Positions 43,276 through 51,801 of a DNA stretch of 64,000 bases are shown piece by piece. How positions within the stretch are numbered: the first letter of the stretch is position 1; each line of letters opens with the position of its first letter. The position numbers and the translations under genes are program-made. Below the pieces are notes generated by a model. It was given only the letters and a program-made list of their open reading frames with translations, was not told where the DNA came from and did no database searches. Source of the stretch: Paenibacillus antarcticus (lineage in GTDB: Bacteria > Bacillota > Bacilli > Paenibacillales > Paenibacillaceae); assembly GCF_001637225.1 (NCBI RefSeq), contig NZ_LVJI01000020.1:29200-93199 (forward strand), written 5' to 3'.

Positions 43276-44431
43276 CGAGTGGGAGTACGTATCGCGCAGT
43301 ACGTATTCTCGCCTAATTTTTATAGGCCCGCTTGTCGCGGCACTATTTTTTGGACTCATGTTTTCACAGAATCAAATTAGTGAATCGCCTGTTGTTGTTA
43401 TTGATGAGGATCATAGCTCGTACTCACGGCACCTGATCACACAGATCAATGCTTCCCCATACATGAACGTCACCAATGTATACGCGAGCCGATTGAACCC
43501 AGAAATATTATTGGCTAATGAGCAGGCTGTAGCCGTCATCATGCTTCCCAAACAGTTGGAGCTGCTTCAGCAGCAGGAGATATCTGCGAATATCGGCATC
43601 TTAATGGATAATACGATGCCCTCAGGGCTTACTGGCATACGGACCGCGATTCAGGAAGTCATTCAAACCGAAAATATGACACTTTCTATGACCCGTCTGA
43701 TCCAAAAAGGGATGGATGGACAAACTTCTAAAGGGCTTGCATCTCCCTTGTCACTTCAGCAACGGATGTTGTTTAATCCGACCTCAAGTTATGTGGGCTT
43801 TATGGTTCTTGGATTTGTGAATATTGTGGTATTGATGATTACAACAAGCGCAGCGGGTGCGATTGTACCTCGTCTGCGTCACGAAGGGAAGCTCTTTGCA
43901 AACGGAAAGTCACCTTATCATATTTGGATTCGTAGTGTACCTTACGCTGTCATGAGTTCTATTTCACTGCTCTTATGCTATGGATTATTGAAGCAGGTGG
44001 GGGGGATGCGGTTTGAAGCGGAGCCTTATCTTTTTATTATTCCACTACTTGTTTATGCCTTGGCCTTGTCACTTATGGGTCTGTTAATTGGTTACTCCGC
44101 CAAAGACTTGTCCAAAGTCAATTCACGAACTAATTTCATAGTCTATCCATCGTTTCTTGCTACTGGAATTCAGTTGACGCCACTTGCGTTACCAGAGCCC
44201 TTTCAAATTTCTGCATGGGTATTACCATTGAACTGGCTTAATCGACTAATACGCGGGATGGCTTTAAGGGATGGGGTGCTAACAGCCTATAGTCAGGAGT
44301 TAGGGGCGCTGCTGATCATTATTGGTGTTATGTCCTTATTCATTGGATTACTGGTACTACGGGAAGCAGGGAAAGCTTATTCCAGTCGGGAATCGCTTGT
44401 GAATTCGGACGTTCTTCCGAGTAGCAGTTAA
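43259..44431 (+). CDS. ABC-2 type membrane transporter permease
   Basis: The product has 390 residues from ATG 43259, with GGAGG 9 bp upstream inside the end of the adaptor pseudogene (17 bp overlap); TTG 43256 is also possible. It has one N-terminal helix (about 18-37), a large extracellular part (about 40-180) with PVVVIDEDHS, and five or six helices (about 185-380). This is the YbhS/YhgE-like ABC-2 permease layout used by drug or polysaccharide exporters with an HlyD adaptor. No ATPase gene is next to it, and its adaptor is broken, so function of the set is doubtful. Confidence 0.88.
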   Translation: MKSLIDEWEYVSRSTYSRLIFIGPLVAALFFGLMFSQNQISESPVVVIDEDHSSYSRHLITQINASPYMNVTNVYASRLNPEILLANEQAVAVIMLPKQLELLQQQEISANIGILMDNTMPSGLTGIRTAIQEVIQTENMTLSMTRLIQKGMDGQTSKGLASPLSLQQRMLFNPTSSYVGFMVLGFVNIVVLMITTSAAGAIVPRLRHEGKLFANGKSPYHIWIRSVPYAVMSSISLLLCYGLLKQVGGMRFEAEPYLFIIPLLVYALALSLMGLLIGYSAKDLSKVNSRTNFIVYPSFLATGIQLTPLALPEPFQISAWVLPLNWLNRLIRGMALRDGVLTAYSQELGALLIIIGVMSLFIGLLVLREAGKAYSSRESLVNSDVLPSSS

Positions 44432-44509
44432 TTAAATATGGAACCTTGCACAGCCAACGGTTGAGTAATCTAGACCATAGTCGCTCCTTTCCTTTTTATT
44501 AATAATGAG

Positions 44510-44560
44510 CATTCCACACATGTGGAGTGTGTGGTAGTAATATATCGCGAGGGACATTGA
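44510..44560 (+). pseudogene. rlmD 3'-end remnant / attachment site
   Basis: The frame reads HSTHVECVVVIYREGH and stops at TGA 44558-44560, closely matching the RlmD C-terminus HTTHVECTVRLERK. The 15-mer ACACATGTGGAGTGT (44516-44530) is identical to 9919-9933. The arms CCACAC and GTGTGG around the core form an imperfect inverted repeat, typical of serine recombinase sites. No methyltransferase sequence lies before it, so this is a junction rather than a gene. It lies about 90 bp from the IS3 relic and 700 bp from a decayed recombinase. Confidence 0.65.
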
Positions 44561-44617
44561 AAGGTAAATGTTTCAACAAGGTGGTCATACCCCTATCAAG
44601 AAGACAGATGAAAAAAG

Positions 44618-45261
44618 CTAAGCTACCAGCGCGGATTGATATTCTATCGGTGCGCGCTCTTTCAATTTGGCTTGAAAACGGTGGTAGTTGTAGTAGTAAA
44701 TATATTCTTCTACAGCTTGCTGAATTTCCGTTCCTGAATTACGCTGATTGAGGTACAGCTTCAATGTCTTGAGATGCGAAAAGAAGAATTCGATGCATGC
44801 ATTATCGAGGCACGTTGCTTTGCGAGAGTGGCTGCCTTTAACGCCGAATGCCTCTAATCGTGTGTTGTATGCCTGAGACATGTATTGGAAGCCTTGATCC
44901 GAATGGAGCACGGCTTCCAATACATGTCTCTTTTTCTTGTCCATTGCTTGACGGTATCAAGCCCGAGTTGGACATCGTTACGCTTGGACAACCAAGCGAC
45001 AATCTCGTTATTGAATAGATCTTGAATGACGGATAAGTAATGAAAGTTGGTTCAGTCGGAAATATAGGTAATATCGGTGACCATTTTTTGATGGGGCTTC
45101 TCCTTTACTAGATTTGGATACCGCTTTTTTAAGTAGTCCATCTGTGCTTTCAAGTAGTCTCGTTCCTCTTCTATGCTTCCAAAGGACGTGTGAGGACGAC
45201 CTTTCAGTGGGTTAATTTCACTTTTACGCTCATCGAACGAATCTCCTTTAGCTTCCTCAAC
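44618..45261 (-). mobile_element. IS3-family insertion sequence relic
   Basis: Reading leftward, the OrfA end (KSEINPLKGRPHTSFGSIEE ... LKKRYPN) is joined to an OrfB integrase start (KMVTDITYISD), then a stop, then SVIQDLFNNEIVAWLSKRND, and finally the C-terminal integrase block from 44944 (HSDQGFQYMSQAYN, LDNACIEFFFSHLKTL, YYNYHRFQAKLKERAPIEY). The DDE pattern is partly visible but the gene has lost the OrfB N-terminus and carries stops, so it is inactive. It replaces the 3' end of the serine recombinase relic. Confidence 0.82.
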
Positions 45262-46025
45262 GTGAAGACCTAGCAACGTGTCAAAGTGTTGGTCAAGTCG
45301 GGTTAATTCTTTGACAACTCTCTTTAATTCTTTTGCGATGGAAGACTATCTTTCCCGTGTAAATTGGATTGTTCAGGCTACCCTTTACAGTGTTTTGATG
45401 CCATTTGGTTCGACTGTTAGCCGCACCAGTCGTAGTTATAGGTGTTGGAGTCGCTCCTCTCATGAAAAGGTTACAGATCTTAAACATTCACCAACCTTCA
45501 TGTAAATAGAGTCTGAAAATCTCCTTCACAATAGGAGCCTAATCTCAAGCCTTTTGGTTACGGGATTGACAGTGAGCCGTAGGGCGATAACGACACACTG
45601 CGCGTCCCTTCTCACTCACTAGCTTTGAGTCCTAGTTTAATGTGCTCAGATAGATTAGAGTTTTCTTTCTCTGCAAGTACAGCCTTTAGGTTGAACATAA
45701 TCCAACTCTTGCTTGTTTCAGTATCATAGATATCCTCTGGTAAGATTAAGCGCAAAGGTAAGTTCTCTAATTGCAGACTGATAAGAGTAGTTCGTCCAAG
45801 ACGTGAAACGGACTTAGGGATAACCATATCAAATTTCTTGTTTTTAGTGTCATCAAGCAACCCTAATATCTCGGCTCAATTTTTCATGCCTGAACCGCTA
45901 ATGCCAATGTCAATATACCGTTCTACCACTGTAAAGCCTTGTTCCCTAGCTATGTTTAACGCTAACAAAATTTGCTTTTGTTCCGGGGGCTTAGAAACTT
46001 GTAAATATGAAATACACAAGCCGTT
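45262..46025 (-). pseudogene. Decayed large serine recombinase
   Basis: Pieces in changing frames match the intact recombinase at 9978-11513 in order: VSKPPEQKQILLALNIAREQG and ERYIDIGISGSGMKN; KKFDMVIPKSVSRLGRT and LRLILPEDIYDTETS; LAEKENSNLSEHIKLGLKAS; GAANSRTKWHQNTVKGSLNN and PIYTGKIVFHRK; and the nucleotide segment at 45265-45345 matching the coiled-coil region. The zinc-ribbon part is deleted, and the 3' end is lost to the IS3 relic. It lies beside an attachment-like site, as does the intact gene, so it is a remnant of a second element of the same family. Confidence 0.9.
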
Positions 46026-46246
46026 GGTATAATAATTGTATTCATTTTGTTCAATATCTCCTGCTTCATCTTTGTTGTCTTGAATAGAAATTCTTATGAG
46101 GGTGATGAGAACTATTCTTACACAGGGATTCAGGTCATCAGTTGGGTGTTCCTTCACTCTAGATTTTGTGCTGTTTGCAATATTAAGCTCCACATGTATG
46201 GTTTGTCAGGGGTTCTCCTATCGTGCATCCGGTTGTTTCTGTACTC

Positions 46247-46260
46247 TTTTGCATGCAAAA
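46247..46260. promoter_or_regulatory. Perfect 14-bp palindrome before the sugar ABC operon
   Basis: TTTTGCATGCAAAA lies 17 bp before the GTG at 46278, in the leader of the transporter operon. It could be an operator or part of a small leader stem. Confidence 0.4.
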
Positions 46261-46277
46261 TAAAGGAAACGAAGGAG

Positions 46278-47240
46278 GTGAGAACAATAGAGAGAGTAAT
46301 TAAGACTTCCACTCGAATTCAAAAGCCCTCAAAAGGATGGTTATCCACTGCTAAATCCCAATACCAGTTAATCATCATGTCGATCCCTGCGATGCTGATT
46401 CTGATATTGTTCAGTTACGTTCCCTTGTGGGGTTGGATAATGGCCTTTCAGAAGTATTCTCCTGCCAAGGGGGTATTTGGAAGCGAATTCACTGGATTGG
46501 ATACGTTTAGAACGTTGTTCAAAGACCCTATTTTCTATGAGGTTCTGAGGAACACGTTGGTGATGAGTATCATGAGTCTTGGTGCCGGTTTCGTTGGTGC
46601 GATTGTACTTGCATTGTTGTTGAATGAAGTTAAATTCTCATTGTTCAAACGCACGATTCAAACGATCACTTACATTCCGCATTTCGTATCTTGGATCGTC
46701 ATAGCTAATATTATCTTGGTGGGACTTTCTCCGGATGGAGGTTTTATAAACGAACTTCTTATGACAGCAGGAATCATTAATGAGCCGATATACTTCATGG
46801 CCGAGGGCAAATGGTTCTGGTGGATCCATACATTTGCTGGCCTATGGAAGGAGTTGGGCTGGAGTACAATCATCTATCTGGCTGTACTAGGAGGGGTTAA
46901 TACCGAACTATATGAAGCCGCTTCAGTTGATGGTGCAGGAAGGTTCAGCAAGATGCGGCATATCTCTATTCCCGGCTTAATACCGACCGCAATGATGCTG
47001 TTGATATTAAATACAGGTTGGATATTATCCAGTGGATTTGAATCTCAGTTTTTGTTAGGAAGTAACCTTGTTATTGAATATTCCCAGGTACTCGACCTAT
47101 ATGCGATGAATTATGCCTTTAGTATTGGCGACTACTCTCTAGGGGTGGCGATCAGTATTTTCAAATCGATTGTCAGTATTATTCTTGTATTGTCCGTCAA
47201 TTTCCTGGCAAGAAAATTAGATCAAGGTAAAATATTCTAG
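46278..47240 (+). CDS. LplB-type sugar ABC transporter permease
   Basis: The product is about 320 residues with six membrane helices and the binding-protein-dependent permease motif LYEAASVDGAGRFSKMRHISIPGLIP (split EAA-x3-G loop) near 215-240. It forms the channel with the next gene. The start is odd: GTG 46278 has AAAGGA at 9 bp, but a perfect AAGGAGG sits exactly 8 bp before an ATA codon at 46287, which suggests that the ancestral start was at 46287 and has mutated, or that ATA is used. The leader overlaps the decayed recombinase region. The operon continues 15 bp later. Confidence 0.9.
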   Translation: MRTIERVIKTSTRIQKPSKGWLSTAKSQYQLIIMSIPAMLILILFSYVPLWGWIMAFQKYSPAKGVFGSEFTGLDTFRTLFKDPIFYEVLRNTLVMSIMSLGAGFVGAIVLALLLNEVKFSLFKRTIQTITYIPHFVSWIVIANIILVGLSPDGGFINELLMTAGIINEPIYFMAEGKWFWWIHTFAGLWKELGWSTIIYLAVLGGVNTELYEAASVDGAGRFSKMRHISIPGLIPTAMMLLILNTGWILSSGFESQFLLGSNLVIEYSQVLDLYAMNYAFSIGDYSLGVAISIFKSIVSIILVLSVNFLARKLDQGKIF

Positions 47241-47255
47241 AAGGGAGGAACCATT

Positions 47256-48149
47256 TTGAGGGGAAGACCTTTAAGCAGTGTCCTATTTAATATCTTCAAT
47301 TATAGCTTCCTGTTGCTGATCGGCATCATTACGTTATATCCATTTCTGAATCTCATGGCCATATCGCTTAATGAGTCGCTAGATACCGTCAAGGGAGGCA
47401 TTCGAATCCTTCCAAGAGTTTGGACAACAAGCAATTACGAAATCGTTTTCTCGAACCCTCAGCTATTATCCGCCGCTGTTCGCTCCTTGTTGCGGACCGT
47501 AATTGGAACTCTACTATCCGTGTTTATGACAACAATGCTAGCGTATACACTTAGTCGACGGGATTATAAGCTTCGCAAAATACTCACGTTGGTCATGGTC
47601 ATGAGCATGTATGTGAGCGGTGGGCTGATTCCTTTCTATATACTAATCAAGGATTTACATTTGACCGATACATTTCTAGTATATATTCTTCCAGGATTGA
47701 TCAGTGCCTTCAACGTTCTCATCGTTCGTAGCTACTTTGACCAATTACCTGAAGGGTTATCTGAATCCGCTAGAATAGATGGTGCAAGTGATTTCCAGAT
47801 TCTATTCCGCGTACTTGTGCCGATAAGCATGCCGGTTATCGCAACCATTACTTTATTTATCTCTGTTGGACATTGGAATTCTTGGTTCGACAATTATTTA
47901 TATAACACATCACAGAATCTATCACTGCTTCAGTTCGAACTTATGAAAATATTAATGCAATCCATTAGTCAAGTTACAGGTAGTGCTTCGTCCACGGGTC
48001 ATATTGATGCAACGTTAGTCAATACAACGAGCCCGGAATCTATTCGAGCAACGTTGACGATCATTGTTACGCTGCCGATTTTATTAGTCTATCCATTTCT
48101 ACAGAAATACTTCGTCAAAGGTATTACCTTGGGAGCCATGAAGGAATAG
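47256..48149 (+). CDS. YtcP/LplC-type sugar ABC transporter permease
   Basis: The product has 297 residues and starts at TTG 47256 with GGGAGG upstream. It has six helices and the EAA loop GLSESARIDGASDFQILFRVLVPISMP (in parts ESARIDGAS and LVPISMPV) near 170-195. It pairs with the preceding permease to import an oligosaccharide delivered by the lipoprotein encoded next. The ATPase (MsmX-like) is not in the locus, as is usual for this family in Bacillales. Confidence 0.94.
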   Translation: MRGRPLSSVLFNIFNYSFLLLIGIITLYPFLNLMAISLNESLDTVKGGIRILPRVWTTSNYEIVFSNPQLLSAAVRSLLRTVIGTLLSVFMTTMLAYTLSRRDYKLRKILTLVMVMSMYVSGGLIPFYILIKDLHLTDTFLVYILPGLISAFNVLIVRSYFDQLPEGLSESARIDGASDFQILFRVLVPISMPVIATITLFISVGHWNSWFDNYLYNTSQNLSLLQFELMKILMQSISQVTGSASSTGHIDATLVNTTSPESIRATLTIIVTLPILLVYPFLQKYFVKGITLGAMKE

Positions 48150-48207
48150 TTATCGCAAGGCAATCTATTGTCTTTGATGATAAATAATAAGGGGAAGGGT
48201 GTCGAAT

Positions 48208-49881
48208 GTGAAAAGAAAGCTAGGATTATTCATGTCGGTATTACTTATTGTACTACTCATTGTAGGATGCAGTAAGAGTGAGAAAGAGGACGATCTGACA
48301 GGTACAACAGAGACCAACACTCCAGTATCAACGACCGATGACAAACCATCTACACCAGAAGCCATTACGTTCAAAATTAACACTACAGATCCCCAAGCGA
48401 GATGGGACACGCCCATTTCCAAAAAGCTGACAGAAACAACAGGCGTTTCATTTGAGTATATCCCAATCATTGGGGGATCCGATGTTGCTCAACAAAAGTA
48501 TGATCTGTGGTTAGCTTCTGGCGATTACCCGGAAGTCTTGAGCCTTCAACCAAGAGTCCTCGGTAAATATCGGGATGCTGGTGCGCTTATGCCTCTTGAA
48601 GACTTAATTGAGCAGTATGGTCCGAATATCAAAAAGAAATTCGGGAAGTTCTATAACTTGTTAAAAGATGCCGATGGACATATCTATTCATTGTACAACG
48701 TTCAAACGGCCACAGAAACACCAGCAAATTCACAGGCGAATTTTGCAATTCAATACGAGGTGTTGAAGGAAGCGGGATATCCAGAGATTAAGACCTTAGA
48801 TCAACTTTACGATGTGTTATTTGAGTATTATAAGAAACATCCGACGATCGATGGTCAGCCAACCATCCCGTTTTCTGGTATTGGATCTAACTTTGTATAC
48901 AATAACCCAACTCTTAGTGCAGGAGGACAGCCTGACCATGGGAATTTCATCATTGACAGCGAGAATCAAGTACATTTGAACCTTGTCTCAGACAATAGCA
49001 AAAAGTACTATCAATTCTTGAATAAGCTTTATGCGGAGGGTCTGCTTGATAAAGAAATCTTCACGCTCACTTACGATACGGCTCCATCCAAAATTGCACA
49101 AGGACGCATCCTAGCTGGATATTATCCTGAGTGGTTCTTATCAGCGCCAGAGAGTTCGATTAAGTCATCAGGCAATCTTAACCGTCAATATGCGAAGCTT
49201 CCAATTCTATTCGATGCAAATGTAGAGGATCATTCTAATGCATTTACACCAACTTGGTCCAATAACAACTGGGCGATATCGAAGAATAACAAACATCCGG
49301 AACGTGTCATTCAATTTATTGATTATTTATTTACAGATGAAGGACAGAAGTTGATCAGCTGGGGGATTGAAGGCGTCGATTATGAAATCAAGGATGGGAA
49401 ACGCTTTAGAAGCGATGAAATCATCCAAAAGATGGCCGCCGATTCCGACTATAATTGGAAGCAAGGGCTTGGGAATAACTATAATCGATTCTCCTTCGGG
49501 CATGGAGCTAAGTTGGATGATGGAGATTATGCAACGCCATTGACCAAAGAGTATATGATACGTGGATATGATGATGTGACGAAAGAAGTGCTTGCTGCTT
49601 ACAAAAAAGATACTTGGGCCGACTTCTTGCCACCACTTGAATATGTTCCTTCATTCTTGTGGCAAATCGCAGAACCAGAAGGCGCTGCTGCCCTTTCCAA
49701 GAGAATTCAGCAAGTATGGGATCGTGAATCACCTAAGCTAGTGATGTCCAAGAATTTCGACAAAGATTGGGAAAAGTACAAGAAATTAATCGAATCTTCC
49801 GGACAGAAAGAATTGGAGGAAATGTATAACAAAGCATGGAAAGTAGTTGTCGACGAGTACAACAAAGCCATGGGTCAATAG
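48208..49881 (+). CDS. Extracellular oligosaccharide-binding lipoprotein (LplA type)
   Basis: The product has 557 residues from GTG 48208 (GGGGAAGGG at 8 bp); an in-frame GTG three codons earlier is too close to that site. The lipobox IVGC ends the signal near residue 22. The large family 1 binding fold of about 530 residues, with WLASGDYPEVL, GALMPLEDLIEQYGPNIKK and WAISKNNKHPERVIQFIDYLF, is typical of LplA/YtcQ proteins paired with LplBC permeases. It captures a plant or host oligosaccharide; by context a galactan or fucosylated fragment. Confidence 0.93.
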   Translation: MKRKLGLFMSVLLIVLLIVGCSKSEKEDDLTGTTETNTPVSTTDDKPSTPEAITFKINTTDPQARWDTPISKKLTETTGVSFEYIPIIGGSDVAQQKYDLWLASGDYPEVLSLQPRVLGKYRDAGALMPLEDLIEQYGPNIKKKFGKFYNLLKDADGHIYSLYNVQTATETPANSQANFAIQYEVLKEAGYPEIKTLDQLYDVLFEYYKKHPTIDGQPTIPFSGIGSNFVYNNPTLSAGGQPDHGNFIIDSENQVHLNLVSDNSKKYYQFLNKLYAEGLLDKEIFTLTYDTAPSKIAQGRILAGYYPEWFLSAPESSIKSSGNLNRQYAKLPILFDANVEDHSNAFTPTWSNNNWAISKNNKHPERVIQFIDYLFTDEGQKLISWGIEGVDYEIKDGKRFRSDEIIQKMAADSDYNWKQGLGNNYNRFSFGHGAKLDDGDYATPLTKEYMIRGYDDVTKEVLAAYKKDTWADFLPPLEYVPSFLWQIAEPEGAAALSKRIQQVWDRESPKLVMSKNFDKDWEKYKKLIESSGQKELEEMYNKAWKVVVDEYNKAMGQ

Positions 49882-49920
49882 TAGCTTATATTTGAGCATT
49901 AGAGAATAATTGAAAAAGAT

Positions 49921-49955
49921 GGGGCCGGTATAATTCATTTCCTGGCCCTTTGTAT
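49921..49955 (+). terminator. Probable terminator after the binding-protein gene
   Basis: GGGGCC (49921-49926) pairs with GGCCCTT (about 49944-49950), followed by TTGTATTAT. The weak T-run may allow read-through into the kinase genes. Confidence 0.55.
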
Positions 49956-50001
49956 TATAATGAAGAGATGCAAAGGAATGACAGGACGGTGATCAAAAGT
50001 T

Positions 50002-51801
50002 ATGAAAATAAGAACTAGTTTCTTTCTGCTTACCATGATTGTTGTGGCTCTCTTTTTGGGTTGTTTAATTTACTATATCCTGAGATCTTATAATCAGTTC
50101 GTATTCGAGAAAATATCAGAAAACGCGGTACATTCCACTTCCCAGTTCACTCAAAATATTGATAGTTTATTACAATCCTATGAACAGGTCACGGATTTTT
50201 TATTTCTAAATGAAGACTTACAAGCCAAGATGCTTACGATATATTCTGATTTTGCTGATACTCAACAATCCTATGATGATTACTTGAGCCCTTTCACCAA
50301 ATCGATAACAGGCTCTAGAAATATATTTCGAATGACATTCTTTACCGAGAATGCAACCTATCAATTTCCCAATGTCAAACTGATTAATAATGATATGAAA
50401 CAAAGTTCCTGGTATCAAATGATGATCAATAACAAATTAAACAATTATTGGTCATACGAAGGAGAAGATGAGTATTATCATCTGAACTTTCTGAGATTGA
50501 CGCAAAGATTGAATAAATATAAGACAGATGCTCGATTGTTCGTGTCGTTAGATATCAATATGCAAACGATATATAATTTGATAGCGAAAGAGAGTAAGAG
50601 GACACGATTCATCGTTTTTCTGGAAGATGGAACTGCGATCATGGACAGCTTTCGGCAGAATGTCGTGGGAATGAAACTGCAGGACTACCCATTTCTTCAT
50701 GATAATCAACAGGATGAATCCGAAAGCCAAATTGCCTTGATTGACGATCAATCCTATCTTATTACCTTCCAAACGATTAACTCGCGATATAGTGTTCGAG
50801 GCATGAGGGTAGCTTCACTGACACCTTTGGATGAGCTCGCGATTAAAGTCAATGAAATGCGTCGTTTTACGCTTATTCTATTTATTGTCTTTCTCCTTCT
50901 TTTCGCTGTTATCATCTTCAGCATATCCTATGGATTTACGAAGCGATTGAGCATACTGACGGATAAGATGAAACAAATGAATCTTGATAATCTCCAGATC
51001 CTCACCTCCGTGAAGGGGAAAGATGAAGCTAGCATTCTAACGATAGCTTATAACCGCATGGTAAGGCGTATGGAGCGTCTCATTCACGATGGATATGAAA
51101 TGGTTATTCAAAAGAAGGAATTAGAGATCAAGACAAAAGAAAGTGAGCTTTACGCACTGCAAACCCAAATCCATCCACACTACTTATTCAATGTTCTGAA
51201 TGCGATATGCGGGAACCTGCTGGAGAAAGGGGACCGGGAAAATGCCAGAATGGTGAAGCTGCTTGCCAAATCATTTCGTCATCTATTAGGGAAAAGTGGC
51301 CAAATGATCCCTCTATCTGATGAAATTGAGATTGTGGATACGTATTTAAACATACAGCGCTTCCGTTTTGGCGAACGAATGGCCAGTGACATCAGAATTC
51401 CGGAGAACCTCATGGATATGAAGGTGCCGAAGCTGATCCTACAAACACTTGTAGAGAATGCCGTCGTACATGGGGTAGAAAACTACGAGCAAAAAACGAC
51501 TATTTCGATTTACGCACGAATCGTCGATGAGTACAACTACCAGTTGATCGTTCAGAATGATGGCCCTTGTATTCCCAAGGATCGTCTGAATGAAATTAAG
51601 GAGATATTGAATCAGGGAATAGACATGCATGATTCAAAGCATATAGGACTTCGAAATGTTCAAGATCGCATTCAAAAAATATTCGGGATGGAGTATGGGC
51701 TGCAAATCGACAGCTCGGATGACAAAGGGACGGTGGTGACAGCATGCTTACCATACGCTATGAGAGGAGGAATCTCCGATGCATCAGGTATTGTTGATTG
51801 A
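50002..51801 (+). CDS. YesM-type sensor histidine kinase (galactan locus)
   Basis: The product has 599 residues with membrane helices near 7-27 and 290-312, an extracellular Cache-like sensor between, HAMP (about 312-365), the phospho-acceptor His in QIHPHYLFNVLNAI (near 393), and an HATPase domain with QNDGPC and HIGLRNVQDRI. It is the partner of the response regulator that overlaps its end by 23 bp. It probably senses a sugar released by the secreted galactanase and induces this locus. Confidence 0.94.
   Translation: MKIRTSFFLLTMIVVALFLGCLIYYILRSYNQFVFEKISENAVHSTSQFTQNIDSLLQSYEQVTDFLFLNEDLQAKMLTIYSDFADTQQSYDDYLSPFTKSITGSRNIFRMTFFTENATYQFPNVKLINNDMKQSSWYQMMINNKLNNYWSYEGEDEYYHLNFLRLTQRLNKYKTDARLFVSLDINMQTIYNLIAKESKRTRFIVFLEDGTAIMDSFRQNVVGMKLQDYPFLHDNQQDESESQIALIDDQSYLITFQTINSRYSVRGMRVASLTPLDELAIKVNEMRRFTLILFIVFLLLFAVIIFSISYGFTKRLSILTDKMKQMNLDNLQILTSVKGKDEASILTIAYNRMVRRMERLIHDGYEMVIQKKELEIKTKESELYALQTQIHPHYLFNVLNAICGNLLEKGDRENARMVKLLAKSFRHLLGKSGQMIPLSDEIEIVDTYLNIQRFRFGERMASDIRIPENLMDMKVPKLILQTLVENAVVHGVENYEQKTTISIYARIVDEYNYQLIVQNDGPCIPKDRLNEIKEILNQGIDMHDSKHIGLRNVQDRIQKIFGMEYGLQIDSSDDKGTVVTACLPYAMRGGISDASGIVD

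Noticed and set aside
46188..46201. Reverse-complement match to ACATGTGGAG of the rlmD site near the relic recombinase
   Set aside because: It is only 10 bp and lies in the opposite orientation to the four other sites, so it does not fit tandem accretion.
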